Positions 1 to 10,708 of a stretch of 64,000 bases of DNA are shown one piece after another. The stretch is from Syntrophomonadaceae bacterium (GTDB taxonomy: Bacteria; Bacillota; Syntrophomonadia; Syntrophomonadales; DTU052). The stretch spans positions 1-64,000 of the forward strand of contig JAAYDA010000072.1 in assembly GCA_012729505.1 (NCBI GenBank), given 5' to 3'. The number at the start of each line of letters is the position of its first letter. Within the stretch, counting starts at the first letter, position 1. Below the pieces are notes generated by a model that had not been told where the DNA came from, searched no databases, and saw only the letters and a list, made by a program, of their open reading frames with translations. The translations under genes were made by a program, and so were the position numbers.

Positions 1-64
1 ATAGCCATCTGTTGGTTTTTGGTGGGCAGAGCTATCGGCTCACGCATTCCACTATCAGGAAATA

Positions 65-994
65 ATGGAAACTGGGGTGCTGGATTTATTTTCTGCCGTT
101 TGCTGTATTTTAAACTTGCCAAACACATACCTTTATACCAACGTTGTTTCAACAAGCAGAGGTTGCCCAAATCGTTGCAGTTTTTGCTATAATAGCTGTA
201 CTAACAGACTGTATGCACAACGTCCTGTTTCTAACGTAATAAACGACATTAATACTCTTGGCACTCGACATATTTTATTCATTGACGATAATTTTATAGG
301 CAACCCGAAATATACACACGAGTTACTTAGTAAGATTTCCGGCATGAACCTTATCTGGAGCGCGGCTGTAACTGCTAATATTCTAGATTTTCCTGATTTA
401 CTTGACCTTATGGCAAAGACTGGCTGCAGAAGTCTATTTATTGGTTTTGAATCAATAAATACAGCATCCTTAGAAAGTATAAATAAAGATAACAAGGTAA
501 ATCGGTATGAAGAACTTGTTGAAGCTATCCATAGCAGAGGGATTATGATTAACGCCAGTATGGTTTTTGGGCTGGATGGCGATGACAAGGATACTTTTAA
601 GCACACCCTTGACTGGCTGGTTAGAATGCGGATAGAAACGTTAACCTCTCATATCCTTACACCTTATCCCGGCACAGAATTACATCGAAGAATGGACGCG
701 GCCGGAAGGATTACTGATTACGACTTGGGAAAATACAATACCTCAAATGTGGTATTCAAGCCCCTGGGTATGACTGCGGATGAACTTTATAAAGGATACC
801 GGTGGATGTATAAACAGTTTTATTCTTTTGAAAATATTATCCGTCGTTTCCCTAAAAGCAAGGCACAAAATAGGTCTTATTTATTGTTCAATTTATTCTA
901 TCGGAAATTTGGCCGATTTACTTCGACAATAGCGCATTTCGTGCCTATGGGGGTTCTGGGAAAACTCGCGGCAAAAATTTCATACAAGGTCTGA
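65..994 (+). CDS. Radical SAM protein (B12-binding-type family), N-terminus short or eroded
   Basis: SRGCPNRCSFCYNSC (CxxxCxxC radical SAM motif); downstream MVFGLDGDD and LTPYPGTELHRRM typical of the family. Confidence 0.8.
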   Translation: METGVLDLFSAVCCILNLPNTYLYTNVVSTSRGCPNRCSFCYNSCTNRLYAQRPVSNVINDINTLGTRHILFIDDNFIGNPKYTHELLSKISGMNLIWSAAVTANILDFPDLLDLMAKTGCRSLFIGFESINTASLESINKDNKVNRYEELVEAIHSRGIMINASMVFGLDGDDKDTFKHTLDWLVRMRIETLTSHILTPYPGTELHRRMDAAGRITDYDLGKYNTSNVVFKPLGMTADELYKGYRWMYKQFYSFENIIRRFPKSKAQNRSYLLFNLFYRKFGRFTSTIAHFVPMGVLGKLAAKISYKV

Positions 995-1214
995 GTACAC
1001 TAATAATTTTCAGAGGATAATAGGCCTTGAACATAAATATAGCATCCAACAAGCAAAAAGTGATTTGCTTATTGGTGTTCGTTCTATACATATTGAAATT
1101 GAACATTTAGTGTTATTATTTAGCATATACGGGGGACGGAAAAGCTGCCCTCCGCATACTTTTTGCATATAGATTATCTCTCGTGTAAATTGCTATGCGA
1201 TTTATCGTATGAAT

Positions 1215-3002
1215 TTATTCCGGCACCTGAATCCCTACCATGTTCATTAAATACCTGGCATTGGATGTAGTGCATCGGCCAGGCCGAAGTATGTAGTCAA
1301 ACTTGATTCCGCCCTCCACATACTGTTCTTCGAAATGGCAATTCCTGAAGCTAACCTCTTGGTCCTCCTCCAAATCGCAAAGCTCAAAATCATGGGTGGA
1401 AATCAAGCCAATCGCCCCGTTCCGGCTCAACTCCCTTAATACAGTGCGAGCTCCGGCTATTCTGTCCAATGAGTTTGTCCCCCGGAATATCTCATCAATT
1501 AAATAGATCATGGGTCGGCCTTGCCGGGAATGCTTCAGGATCATTTCTATTCTGGTCAACTCCGCAAAGAAAGTGGATATGCCCCCCATCAAATCATCTC
1601 TTATCACCATAGAAGTATATATATCTAACATAGAACAGCAAAACTCACGGGCGCAAACGGATGTACCGGAGTAGGCCAAAACCAGGTTCAGGCCGACAGC
1701 CCTGAGATAAGTACTCTTCCCTGACATATTGGAGCCGGTAACGATACAGGAATACTGCCGGATTTCAATATCATTACGAACACATTTGTCCTGCTGAAGC
1801 AAGGGGTGGCCAACGTCTTGGGCCATAACTCCCATACCATGCTCCTGAATCTCTGGGAAAACCCATTCCGGATAAATGTGGAGAATAACCGAAAGACTTG
1901 ATAAAGCCTCAAATGCTCCGATTATTTCGAACCACTCTCTGACTTTCCCGCCGTTTTCATTTTTCCATCTTTCCAGTTGAAGAACACAATGAAAATCCCA
2001 CAGCAGCAATATACCCAGAATAAAATACACAATAGGCTGATAACGAAGGTCAATAGCATCCGATATTTTTTCGAGTTTTTTCATGCCCACGGAAGCCGGT
2101 GCCTTTTCACCCTGTAAGCCGGACCTTAGAACCGACAAATAATCATCTTCAAATTCTTCTGATTCAATTAACCGGAACATGTTTTTAAAGACTTCCAGCT
2201 TTTTATGAAATAAATATACCCGGTTAAGCTCAGGCTGGATTTTCCAAAAACCCAGGACAAAAATCAGCCCCTGGACCGACAAAAGCAGCATTGGGACCCA
2301 AAGGTGCATCCATCCTCCCCAACTCATAAGAAATCCCAGGCCGGTGAAGACAGGAAGAACACGAATAATGCTTATCGCTTTAGACAATAACAGGGGTTCT
2401 TCGGCGTAGTCCACCAGGGACTCCGAATCCAGCATCCCATCAGCCAACAGGCCCTGACATTGGAGCCTTTGACAAAACTCCAGGTTCGCCCCCAGCTCTT
2501 TCACCGCACTTTGCCGTTTGTTTATGGTCTCAATATCCCTGGAAGGACCGGCCAGAAGGGCTTTAAGATGATTTCTGCCCACCACGGTTTGGGCCACAGA
2601 TATCATCTGAAACAGAGACTGACGGCCAAAGACATCCAAATCATAGGTGTAGGGGTGGCTGCTATCCACGAATTCCAGACCACAATCTTCAAACCGGACC
2701 CATGTCCCATCGATCCTGCTTAAATAGCGGCGCTGAATTTCCAGCATGGCCCCGGCAATCTCCATATCCTTTTTCATTTTGGAATATTTCATAATAAGGG
2801 TAATGAAGACCGGCAGGAATAAGAGCAAAACACCTGCGGCCCAGGCAGGGCCCCCCGTAAAATATCCGTAGGCGCTGCCCGCCGCTCCGGCCAAAAATGC
2901 GATTAAACGCAGGTTGCCTAAATGGTGCAGCCTGCGCGAATACTCTTTTTCCAAACTTTCATAATATTCACTGCGGTTGATAAATACATCCTTAAAAGAC
3001 AT
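1215..3002 (-). CDS. MutS-related ATPase with N-terminal transmembrane segments
   Basis: Walker A GSNMSGKSTYLR, Walker B MIYLIDEIFRGTNSLDR, FFAELTRIEMIL; hydrophobic segments near residues 30-70 and 210-255. Confidence 0.88.
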   Translation of the reverse strand: MSFKDVFINRSEYYESLEKEYSRRLHHLGNLRLIAFLAGAAGSAYGYFTGGPAWAAGVLLLFLPVFITLIMKYSKMKKDMEIAGAMLEIQRRYLSRIDGTWVRFEDCGLEFVDSSHPYTYDLDVFGRQSLFQMISVAQTVVGRNHLKALLAGPSRDIETINKRQSAVKELGANLEFCQRLQCQGLLADGMLDSESLVDYAEEPLLLSKAISIIRVLPVFTGLGFLMSWGGWMHLWVPMLLLSVQGLIFVLGFWKIQPELNRVYLFHKKLEVFKNMFRLIESEEFEDDYLSVLRSGLQGEKAPASVGMKKLEKISDAIDLRYQPIVYFILGILLLWDFHCVLQLERWKNENGGKVREWFEIIGAFEALSSLSVILHIYPEWVFPEIQEHGMGVMAQDVGHPLLQQDKCVRNDIEIRQYSCIVTGSNMSGKSTYLRAVGLNLVLAYSGTSVCAREFCCSMLDIYTSMVIRDDLMGGISTFFAELTRIEMILKHSRQGRPMIYLIDEIFRGTNSLDRIAGARTVLRELSRNGAIGLISTHDFELCDLEEDQEVSFRNCHFEEQYVEGGIKFDYILRPGRCTTSNARYLMNMVGIQVPE

Positions 3003-3023
3003 CGAACCTCCTGGGTCATAGAT

Positions 3024-3941
3024 TCAGAACCGGCTTTCAATGAGTTTAATTTTCTCATAAAGAGCCTGGTTAACGGGTGTGGGAACACCATGTTTCTGTC
3101 CCAATCCTAAGACCGTACCCGCAAATAATTCAACTTCACTATAGCGTCCGGCCTCCAGATCCTGCCGCATTGACGGTTTGCCCTCCGGATTCAGCCGGCT
3201 CAATATTTTCAGCCAGTAGCTCAAATCCTCTTCGGTTAAAGAAATCCCTTCTTTCGCCGACAGCTCTATAACCTCTCTCATAGCCGCAATCATAGTGTCT
3301 CTGGCCGGGCCCTCCCTTTGAATTCCTCCATAATCACTTTCATAGACGGCTACCGTCTGATTTACACCGACATTGAGCATAAGCTTGCCCCACATTCTTT
3401 TCTTCATATCGGTATCAACCTCATAAGGAATCTCCATTTGCTCTAAAAAATCCGCCACCAGCCTCACTTTTGAAGAGACTTCTCCCGGCTCCTGTTCACC
3501 GATACAAAGCATTCCCATATTCTCATAGGTCATTTTATTTCCTGCTTTAACCGCATCCATCCCCTGAGCAACACAGTATACAATATTGTCCATCCCGAAA
3601 ACTCTGCCGATCATAGCCTCACTGCTGATGCCATTCAATAAAGACAGAATGATGGTTCTTTCACCCACCTGATTCTTCATCGCCTCAATGGCATCAGGCA
3701 AGTCATTATATTTCACCGCAAAGATGACCAGATCTGCAGGTTCGGCTGCTGCCTCAGGAGACACCATATGAAAGTGACAAGGTTCGCCATTACAATAGAT
3801 ATGCTCCTGCTCATATCTTCTTATTCTGTCCCGGTCCGCAATAACCCTCAGCCCCCCAGGAGGCATTCTATCAGATAAATGACGTCCAAATAATATCCCC
3901 AAGGCACCCAATCCAATGATTGAAACCGTCCTTATGCTCAT
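3024..3941 (-). CDS. panE: 2-dehydropantoate 2-reductase
   Basis: N-terminal Rossmann motif IIGLGALGILFGRHL; KMWGKLMLNVGVNQ-like motif (KRMWGKLMLNVGVNQ). Confidence 0.85.
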   Translation of the reverse strand: MSIRTVSIIGLGALGILFGRHLSDRMPPGGLRVIADRDRIRRYEQEHIYCNGEPCHFHMVSPEAAAEPADLVIFAVKYNDLPDAIEAMKNQVGERTIILSLLNGISSEAMIGRVFGMDNIVYCVAQGMDAVKAGNKMTYENMGMLCIGEQEPGEVSSKVRLVADFLEQMEIPYEVDTDMKKRMWGKLMLNVGVNQTVAVYESDYGGIQREGPARDTMIAAMREVIELSAKEGISLTEEDLSYWLKILSRLNPEGKPSMRQDLEAGRYSEVELFAGTVLGLGQKHGVPTPVNQALYEKIKLIESRF

Positions 3942-3995
3942 TATGGATCAACCCTTTCACTCCATGGCCGGCTTATACTGAAATCATAGATCATA

Positions 3996-5234
3996 TCAGA
4001 ATCCGTATTTTCTCATTCTTCGCCGCCGCAGGTTTATGAGTCTTATTATATACAGACAGCAAAAGATAATCAGCCCTGCCTTTAACCCAAATCCGGCAAC
4101 AATAACGAAACCCGATTTAATTCGAGAGAGCAGCGGGGGTTTTTCTTCCACTGAAATGCCGGCCAGCAGGTCAACAGAGCTCACTTCTTTATCATCCACG
4201 AAAACCTTGCAGACCCCCACAACCTGACCCTCCTGGATCGGAGCAGGTATCTGATCATCAGTAAAAATCCGGTAAGATAGCCGGTCTGCCTCCTGGGTGG
4301 TTACTGCCACACTCAGATCAGCTTCCGGCCGGGCCTGAAAGGTCTCGGTCAGTCCGTTCACAACCGGTATTTCTACTGACAGCAGGTCACTTCTTTCAAT
4401 AGTCTGCATACTGTAATTGGCAAAGCCATAGTCCAATATATTTTTCAGATCATCATACACACACGGTGAATTTAAAGCCACCGCAATCAGGGTCAGTGAA
4501 CCTCTTTGGGCCGACCCGACCACACAGTTCCCCGCCGCTTTAGTATAGCCGGTCTTAATTCCATTGGCATCATTATATCTCCACAGCAAGCGATTCTTAT
4601 TGATCAGCTGGCGACCAAAATCCTTCCCTGTCCAAGGGATGACCTTGGTCTTAGAGGACACCACCTGCCCAAACATTTCATGCTTCATAGCCTCCCGGCT
4701 CATCAGGGCCAGGTCATAAGCCGAAGAGTAATGATCACTGGCTTCCAATCCATGAGGATTACAAAAATGAGTATCCTCCAAGCCCAACTCCCGGGCTTTC
4801 CTGTTCATCCATTCCACAAAAACTTCTTCGGTACCGGCAATACTCTCAGCCAGAGCCACTGATGAATCATTTGCCGAATTCAGCATCAATGCATAGAGAA
4901 GCTGCTCTCGGGTCAGCTTCTCACCCGTTTCCAGCCACACGGCACTTTCGGGAGTAGTGGCGGCCTTCTCACTTACCGTTACTGTTTGATCCAGATCACC
5001 TGCTTCAACCACCAGCAAGGCCGTCATAATTTTGGTAACACTGGCAGGAGACATTCTTTGGCGGGCATTGGCCTCATACAGTACCCGGCCGGAAGCGGCA
5101 TCCACCAGTATGGCAGCCTTAGCCTGAACAGTCGGGCCAGAAGAAGCACCTTCAGCGGCAAAAACCGGAAAAAGGCCTATGAAAAAAGTTAAACACAACA
5201 AGATGACTGTAAAAAGACTTCGATGATGCATCAA
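3996..5234 (-). CDS. D-alanyl-D-alanine carboxypeptidase (DacF/PBP5-like)
   Basis: Signal peptide; SPASVTKIMTALLVVE (SxxK), SANDSS (SxN), IKTGYTKAAG (KTG); C-terminal TM anchor. Confidence 0.92.
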   Translation of the reverse strand: MMHHRSLFTVILLCLTFFIGLFPVFAAEGASSGPTVQAKAAILVDAASGRVLYEANARQRMSPASVTKIMTALLVVEAGDLDQTVTVSEKAATTPESAVWLETGEKLTREQLLYALMLNSANDSSVALAESIAGTEEVFVEWMNRKARELGLEDTHFCNPHGLEASDHYSSAYDLALMSREAMKHEMFGQVVSSKTKVIPWTGKDFGRQLINKNRLLWRYNDANGIKTGYTKAAGNCVVGSAQRGSLTLIAVALNSPCVYDDLKNILDYGFANYSMQTIERSDLLSVEIPVVNGLTETFQARPEADLSVAVTTQEADRLSYRIFTDDQIPAPIQEGQVVGVCKVFVDDKEVSSVDLLAGISVEEKPPLLSRIKSGFVIVAGFGLKAGLIIFCCLYIIRLINLRRRRMRKYGF

Positions 5235-5478
5235 ATATGCTCCTGAACAGCAAACGTATTAGCGGAAAATCGACGCCTTTTTTATAATACTTGTTTTTTG
5301 CCAAACTCTAAAGACCTTTTTCCCAATTAAATGAATAATTCCAGCGAGAGCCTAATCTCCTTACTTTCTTACGTGCCTCCATTGCACCAATCCCCCTCAC
5401 TCCTATCTCAGTATTTGAAAATAAATCAACGAATTACTCCATTACAGGAATGCTCACCCTTTACGCCTCACGCAAAAT

Positions 5479-5895
5479 TCACTCCCCGATTATCTTTACA
5501 AGAACTCGCTTGGCCCTTTTGCCGTCAAACTCTCCGTAAAAAATTTGCTCCCAGGTACCGAAATCTAACTTCCCGTCAGTTATAGCCACAACTACCTCTC
5601 TGCCCATAATGGTTCTTTTTAAATGAGCATCAGCATTATCTTCGAATCCATTATGATCATACTGATCATAGGGCTTCTCGGGAGCCAATCTTTCAAGGAA
5701 ACGCTCAAAATCGCGGTGAAGGCCGGATTCATTATCGTTTATAAAGACACTGGCCGTAATATGCATGGGATTACAAAGCAGGAGCCCCTCTTTTACCCCA
5801 CTCTCCCTAAGACATTCTTCCACCTGAGCAGTAATGTTTATAAAAGCCCGCCTGGTTTTAGTCGTAAACCATAATTCCTTCCGATAGGATTTCAA
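5479..5895 (-). CDS. YjbQ family protein (secondary thiamine-phosphate synthase enzyme family)
   Basis: Length 138 aa; [65 protein letters not shown]. Confidence 0.88.
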   Translation of the reverse strand: MKSYRKELWFTTKTRRAFINITAQVEECLRESGVKEGLLLCNPMHITASVFINDNESGLHRDFERFLERLAPEKPYDQYDHNGFEDNADAHLKRTIMGREVVVAITDGKLDFGTWEQIFYGEFDGKRAKRVLVKIIGE

Positions 5896-5970
5896 AAAAA
5901 ACGCCCCCTTCCAAGCTAATAAGATTACACTGTTATCACTTAGGATAGCATATTTAATATTGGACCAGGA

Positions 5971-6783
5971 TCAAACCAAGAGGTCTTTTCTGCGATAGCG
6001 AAAAAAAGCAAAAGATATGGAAAAAACAGTGATGAGCAGCATAAGAACAATATATTCTGGCTCGAAGGCTCCGTTGGCGGCCAGAATCGCCGAGGGCTGA
6101 ACATAATGGTAGGGGGACAGGTATTTTAACCATTCCACCTGTTGGTTAATGGCACCGATACTTCCCAAAATATATGTGACAAAAAACACTCCCAGCCCCA
6201 CCAAACTGCCGTTACTGAAACGAGTTAGCACCGTTGATAGGGCCAGACCTACGGCCAAAAATACTATTTGTGCTGCCAGCATAGCTATAAACATTGTTGT
6301 GGTCATGTTCAGATATTGATATCCCGGCTCTCGGAAGACCTCCATTAATATTACGGATACAATGAACAGAATTATGTTAAAGACCATCAGGACGGTCAGA
6401 TTTGAAAACAGCTTCATAGTAACTATTCGATCCCGGGAAACCGGCTGGCTGTAAAGGAATTCGATGGTACCTTCAATCTCTTCCTTAACCAGAGCCGAAG
6501 CACCTAAAATCGCGGCATAAACAGCGGCAGCCATGAGAATATATTGGGCAATGTAACCGAAATACTGCAGCAGATCAGCGAAATCAATCATTACACTCAT
6601 GCCGAATGCTTCAAGGAGGGCCGGAGGTATATCGTCCATCATATCTCTGGCCAAATCCGCCATTCCACTCTCAGTCATCGAGGGATAAAAGGCCATAAAG
6701 AGCACCAGCAGCAAACCCACTATGATTGACCAAGCCAGAAAGGGTCTCAGCAAACGCTTAATCTCAAAAACGTAAATATTCAT
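5971..6783 (-). CDS. ABC-2 type transporter permease
   Basis: Six-TM-like hydrophobic protein, LVKEEIEGTIEFLYSQPVSRDRI; coupled to upstream ATPase. Confidence 0.85.
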   Translation of the reverse strand: MNIYVFEIKRLLRPFLAWSIIVGLLLVLFMAFYPSMTESGMADLARDMMDDIPPALLEAFGMSVMIDFADLLQYFGYIAQYILMAAAVYAAILGASALVKEEIEGTIEFLYSQPVSRDRIVTMKLFSNLTVLMVFNIILFIVSVILMEVFREPGYQYLNMTTTMFIAMLAAQIVFLAVGLALSTVLTRFSNGSLVGLGVFFVTYILGSIGAINQQVEWLKYLSPYHYVQPSAILAANGAFEPEYIVLMLLITVFSISFAFFRYRRKDLLV

Positions 6784-7709
6784 TAGGCATTCCCTTCGCG
6801 TTGATAGTAATGCATGAACTGCTCTTCCAGGGTGGGCTCTTCAATACGCAGGTCGTCTATGAAGTGCCGGGCCAAGACTTTTATCAGCTGATCTACCGGG
6901 CCATCAAAAACAAAAACATAGATGCCATTGATTTCTTCCCAGTCCTTGACTTTCAACTCCCGGAAAGCGGAGCTCATATCATCCCCGGTCTTAAGAGTCA
7001 CTCGTCGCCGGGCAACTGCCAGCAGAGCATCAACCTTATTAACCTCAATAATCTCACCATCACGAATGATGGCCACCCGATGACAGAAACGCTGCACCTC
7101 AGTGAGATTATGGCTTGACAGGAATACGGTTGTGCCCTCCAGGTTAACCTCTGTCAACACGGAAAAGAGACGACTTTGCATAAGGGGATCAAGGCCATTG
7201 GCAGGTTCATCAAGCAAAAGCAATCGGGGTTTATTCATCATGGCCTGTACTATGGCCACCTTTTTCTTGTTGCCCAGAGACAGGCTGCCCATGCTCTTGT
7301 TGACCTCAACCTCGAAATCCTTGCAGAGCTTCTCCAGATACGGCCGGTCAACCGCTCCATGAAAGCTGGCGGCATAATTCAACAGGTCCATGACCTTTAT
7401 CTCCCGGTAATAATTAACTTCTCCAGGAACATAGCCCAGCTGTGTTTTAATCCGGGCCGTATCAGCTATACAATCCATGCCCATAATTGAGGCACTGCCG
7501 GAGGTGGGATAAATGAAATTTAACAGAGTCCGAATGGCCGTTGACTTCCCGGCTCCATTGGGACCGATAAAGCCGAAAAACTCTCCTTCCTCAACTCTCA
7601 AACCAAGACCTTTGATACCCCGGCTTTTCCCGTAATATTTAGTTAAATTCCTGGTTTCAATAATAGGTATGCCGCCACCTCCTAACCGTTTCAATATAGG
7701 TATAACCAA
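6783..7709 (-). CDS. ABC transporter ATP-binding protein
   Basis: Walker A GPNGAGKST, signature SLGNKKKVAIVQAMM, Walker B LLLLDEPANGLDP. Confidence 0.93.
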   Translation of the reverse strand: MVIPILKRLGGGGIPIIETRNLTKYYGKSRGIKGLGLRVEEGEFFGFIGPNGAGKSTAIRTLLNFIYPTSGSASIMGMDCIADTARIKTQLGYVPGEVNYYREIKVMDLLNYAASFHGAVDRPYLEKLCKDFEVEVNKSMGSLSLGNKKKVAIVQAMMNKPRLLLLDEPANGLDPLMQSRLFSVLTEVNLEGTTVFLSSHNLTEVQRFCHRVAIIRDGEIIEVNKVDALLAVARRRVTLKTGDDMSSAFRELKVKDWEEINGIYVFVFDGPVDQLIKVLARHFIDDLRIEEPTLEEQFMHYYQREGNA

Positions 7710-7776
7710 ATCAGAAGGCTTCTACTCCATGAAAACTGAACCCGCAACATCTATTTGCATAAAAACCTCATATAAA

Positions 7777-7816
7777 AACACTAAGCAACCCGGAATTTTC
7801 CAGACTGCTTAGTGTT
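7777..7816 (-). terminator. Rho-independent terminator downstream of DUF3810 gene
   Basis: AACACTAAGCA...TGCTTAGTGTT perfect 11-bp stem followed on the minus strand by a T-run. Confidence 0.75.
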
Positions 7817-7825
7817 GTGAGTGTC

Positions 7826-8893
7826 TTACCTGACGATTAAAGCCACCAACAGGTCTACTACCCCGCTGTAACTCTGAACCCCCTTGGATTGCGAATTAGC
7901 CTTCAGATAAGCATCATTGATCCGTGAAAACGCCCTGCTCCATGGTCCCTTATGCCTCTCGGAAAAGTTTCTGATCTCCTTAAAGTCCCGAATCACTCCC
8001 GGATCCAGACTATCTTTCAGGGTTTCGAATTTTTTCTCATCTCTTGCGGCCACATCATTGAGCACATAGGATAATGCGAAAATAGTCGCCGAGTACTTGA
8101 ATTCAGGGAGGGGATTGTTTATAGCGCTAAGATAAGCCACCAGATTAGCTTCCTCTTCTCGGGCCACTCCCCGCTGGTGGGCCATCTCATGACAGGTGCT
8201 AACCGGAAGCATTACCTGCGGAATGTCCACATTGATATTAGCTTCTCCGGTAAAGGGGAAGTAAAAGCCATAGATTCCGCTGTAGCTGATTAATCGCGAT
8301 AATAACAGGGGCTTGGGGCTGCCATATTTCCCACTCAGGCCGGGATAATCTTCGGTTAGCTCAGCATAGCCCGCTGCAGCCTGCCCCAATATCTTCCGGG
8401 GATTGCTGCCCAATTGCATAATTCCTTCATCATCTTCGTCAACGGCAACACGAAGCCGGTTGGCATCATATACCAAAATATCTGCTAATTTTTCTACTTC
8501 TTCGTTGGTGGTCACCCGGACATCAAGCCCTCCGGTATCAGCAAATGTCTGCCGATGGTAGTTCAGACCCCACAAGGCTTGAAATCCGAGATATATCAAT
8601 GCTGTCAGCACAATGAAACTAACCCAGCCATGCTTGGAATGCTCCGTCTTTTCCAATGACTTAGGGCTTAACCGCCTCACGATTCCTATTCCCAGCCATA
8701 CCAGCAACAGGATTATCAAGACCTCAGCCAGGGAAAAAGGGAAAATGCCTGTTAACCGGCTTATGGGTGGCAAGATCACCTTGTATAGCCAATCGGAATA
8801 TACCCTTTCCACCAGGTCTGGAGAGCGGCTAAAAAGTCGGGTCACAAATATTAATAACGCCAGAGACAATAGAGCGCCCAAGATTCTTCGCAA
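7826..8893 (-). CDS. DUF3810-type membrane protein with HExxH-like motif
   Basis: N-terminal TM helices, LPVSTCHEMAHQRGVAREEEANLVAYL. Confidence 0.8.
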   Translation of the reverse strand: MRRILGALLSLALLIFVTRLFSRSPDLVERVYSDWLYKVILPPISRLTGIFPFSLAEVLIILLLVWLGIGIVRRLSPKSLEKTEHSKHGWVSFIVLTALIYLGFQALWGLNYHRQTFADTGGLDVRVTTNEEVEKLADILVYDANRLRVAVDEDDEGIMQLGSNPRKILGQAAAGYAELTEDYPGLSGKYGSPKPLLLSRLISYSGIYGFYFPFTGEANINVDIPQVMLPVSTCHEMAHQRGVAREEEANLVAYLSAINNPLPEFKYSATIFALSYVLNDVAARDEKKFETLKDSLDPGVIRDFKEIRNFSERHKGPWSRAFSRINDAYLKANSQSKGVQSYSGVVDLLVALIVR

Positions 8894-8979
8894 TACAATT
8901 CTCCCTTTGGGAACCGCCCGGCAGAGTTGCCTTCACAAATTCTATCCGCTTCGACCTGTTTATATGTCTGGCATGTGCG

Positions 8980-10323
8980 CTATTTTATTTTACTGCTGGG
9001 CAGCCAGATCTTCATGCGATCAGCTTCTTTTATTAATTCTTCCCGGAAATCCGGATGAGCTATCGAAATCAGTCGTTCCGCCCGTTCCCAGGTAGAAGCA
9101 CCCTTTACATCCACCATGCCATACTCGGTGCAGATGCAATGAACAGACCACCGCGGCAGGGTTACGATAGTTCCTCCGCCCAGGGTTGGAACGATCCGGG
9201 ACCCTAAAGTACCATCCTTTTTCTTAAAAGTTGATGACATGGCAATAATCGATTTTCCGCCTTTGGACATGTAAGCAGCTTTGGCAAAGTCCCATTGACC
9301 GCCGGTGCCACTAATCTGGCGGCCATTAATGGACTCCGACGACACCTGACTGAACAAATCTATCTCTAAACAGCTGTTGATTGAAATAAGATTCGGGTTT
9401 TGGGAGGCTACATTGGGATTGTTGATATAAGCCGCCGGGCTAATGGCGCAAATGGGATTCATATGGATGAAATCATATAGACGCTGGGTTCCTAAAGCAA
9501 AAGTATATGATATCTTCCCTCGCTCCGTTGCTTTTCTAGTGCCGTCAATACACCCTGCTTCATACATATCCACATAAGAATCGGCTAACATCTCGGTGTG
9601 AACACCCAGGTGTCTGATGCCGGCTTCAGCGATCATCTGCCCGATCGTGTTGGGCAAACCGCCAATGCCCAGTTGAATACAGCAGCCATCGTGGATCTCT
9701 TTAATTATGTGCCGGGCAATGGCGATATCTTTTTCACTGGGAGTCGCGGGTTTAACCTCAATCAATGGAATGCCAGGGTTCTCTACTACATAATCAACCT
9801 CTGAGATATGACATATTTCATCCCTGCCGCCAAGTGCCACCGGCATGATTGGATTAACTTCAACCAAAACCTTTTTGGAATGCTTAAGAATAGTGTAAAC
9901 ACTATTGGCCTGAGGTCCAAATGAGAAGTAACCATACTTGTTCATTGGACACACCTGCATCATCCCCACATCTGGGGCTACATGCCCGGTCTCATAATAT
10001 TGGGAACGCTCATGAAATGCCACCGGATTAAAATTACACAGGTTCTTGTCATGAAGCTTACGCTCGTAGGAACTCATGTGCCAGCTGCTGTAAATGAAAT
10101 GCTCGCGCTTTTGATCCTGCTCCACACAAGCCACCTGTCTTTGACTGGAAGCACCCCGAATATGAACATCAGACAACTCTTCCTTGCGTGCTGCCAAGGC
10201 CTGGTCTAACAATACGGGCTGACCATTGAAACTGCTCCAATCAATCCGATCACCTGATTTCACTACCTTAACTGCTTCTTCCGGCGATACCAGCTTTTTG
10301 TTGTACTCATCCTGTAGAATCAC
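8980..10323 (-). CDS. Acetyl-CoA hydrolase/transferase family protein (butyryl-CoA/4-hydroxybutyrate CoA-transferase-like)
   Basis: GIGGLPNTIG, GTGGQWDFAKAAYMSKGGKSIIAM, CTEYGMVDVKGAS; GTG start at 10323 with GGAAGGAG RBS upstream. Confidence 0.9.
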   Translation of the reverse strand: MILQDEYNKKLVSPEEAVKVVKSGDRIDWSSFNGQPVLLDQALAARKEELSDVHIRGASSQRQVACVEQDQKREHFIYSSWHMSSYERKLHDKNLCNFNPVAFHERSQYYETGHVAPDVGMMQVCPMNKYGYFSFGPQANSVYTILKHSKKVLVEVNPIMPVALGGRDEICHISEVDYVVENPGIPLIEVKPATPSEKDIAIARHIIKEIHDGCCIQLGIGGLPNTIGQMIAEAGIRHLGVHTEMLADSYVDMYEAGCIDGTRKATERGKISYTFALGTQRLYDFIHMNPICAISPAAYINNPNVASQNPNLISINSCLEIDLFSQVSSESINGRQISGTGGQWDFAKAAYMSKGGKSIIAMSSTFKKKDGTLGSRIVPTLGGGTIVTLPRWSVHCICTEYGMVDVKGASTWERAERLISIAHPDFREELIKEADRMKIWLPSSKIK

Positions 10324-10708
10324 TTGTTCACACTCCTTCCTAATTATTCTCATTATACATGTCTTTATCGCCAGGGAGAATATGGCGGTTCTGCAATCAC
10401 AATTCTTATGCACTAAAACGCTCATTTATAACCCTAACTGCTAAACTGGAGGATATCCCCGTTCTATATTCTATACAACCCATAATATCTTGATTTAGAG
10501 AGCCCCACTCTCTGTAATTACGTCCCCGGGCGATGGTATCCCATTCTGGCCTCTATTGTCCTCAACGGGTCGTTGATCTGCCAAATCGAGATTAGAAGAA
10601 ATGTTAGCCGTCTTGTATAATTTAATTGTAAGGTTAAGTGGAATAATATGTGTATAACTAGTCTACAATGCTGCATTTATATAATCATTACAGATTGGAG
10701 GATATTGA

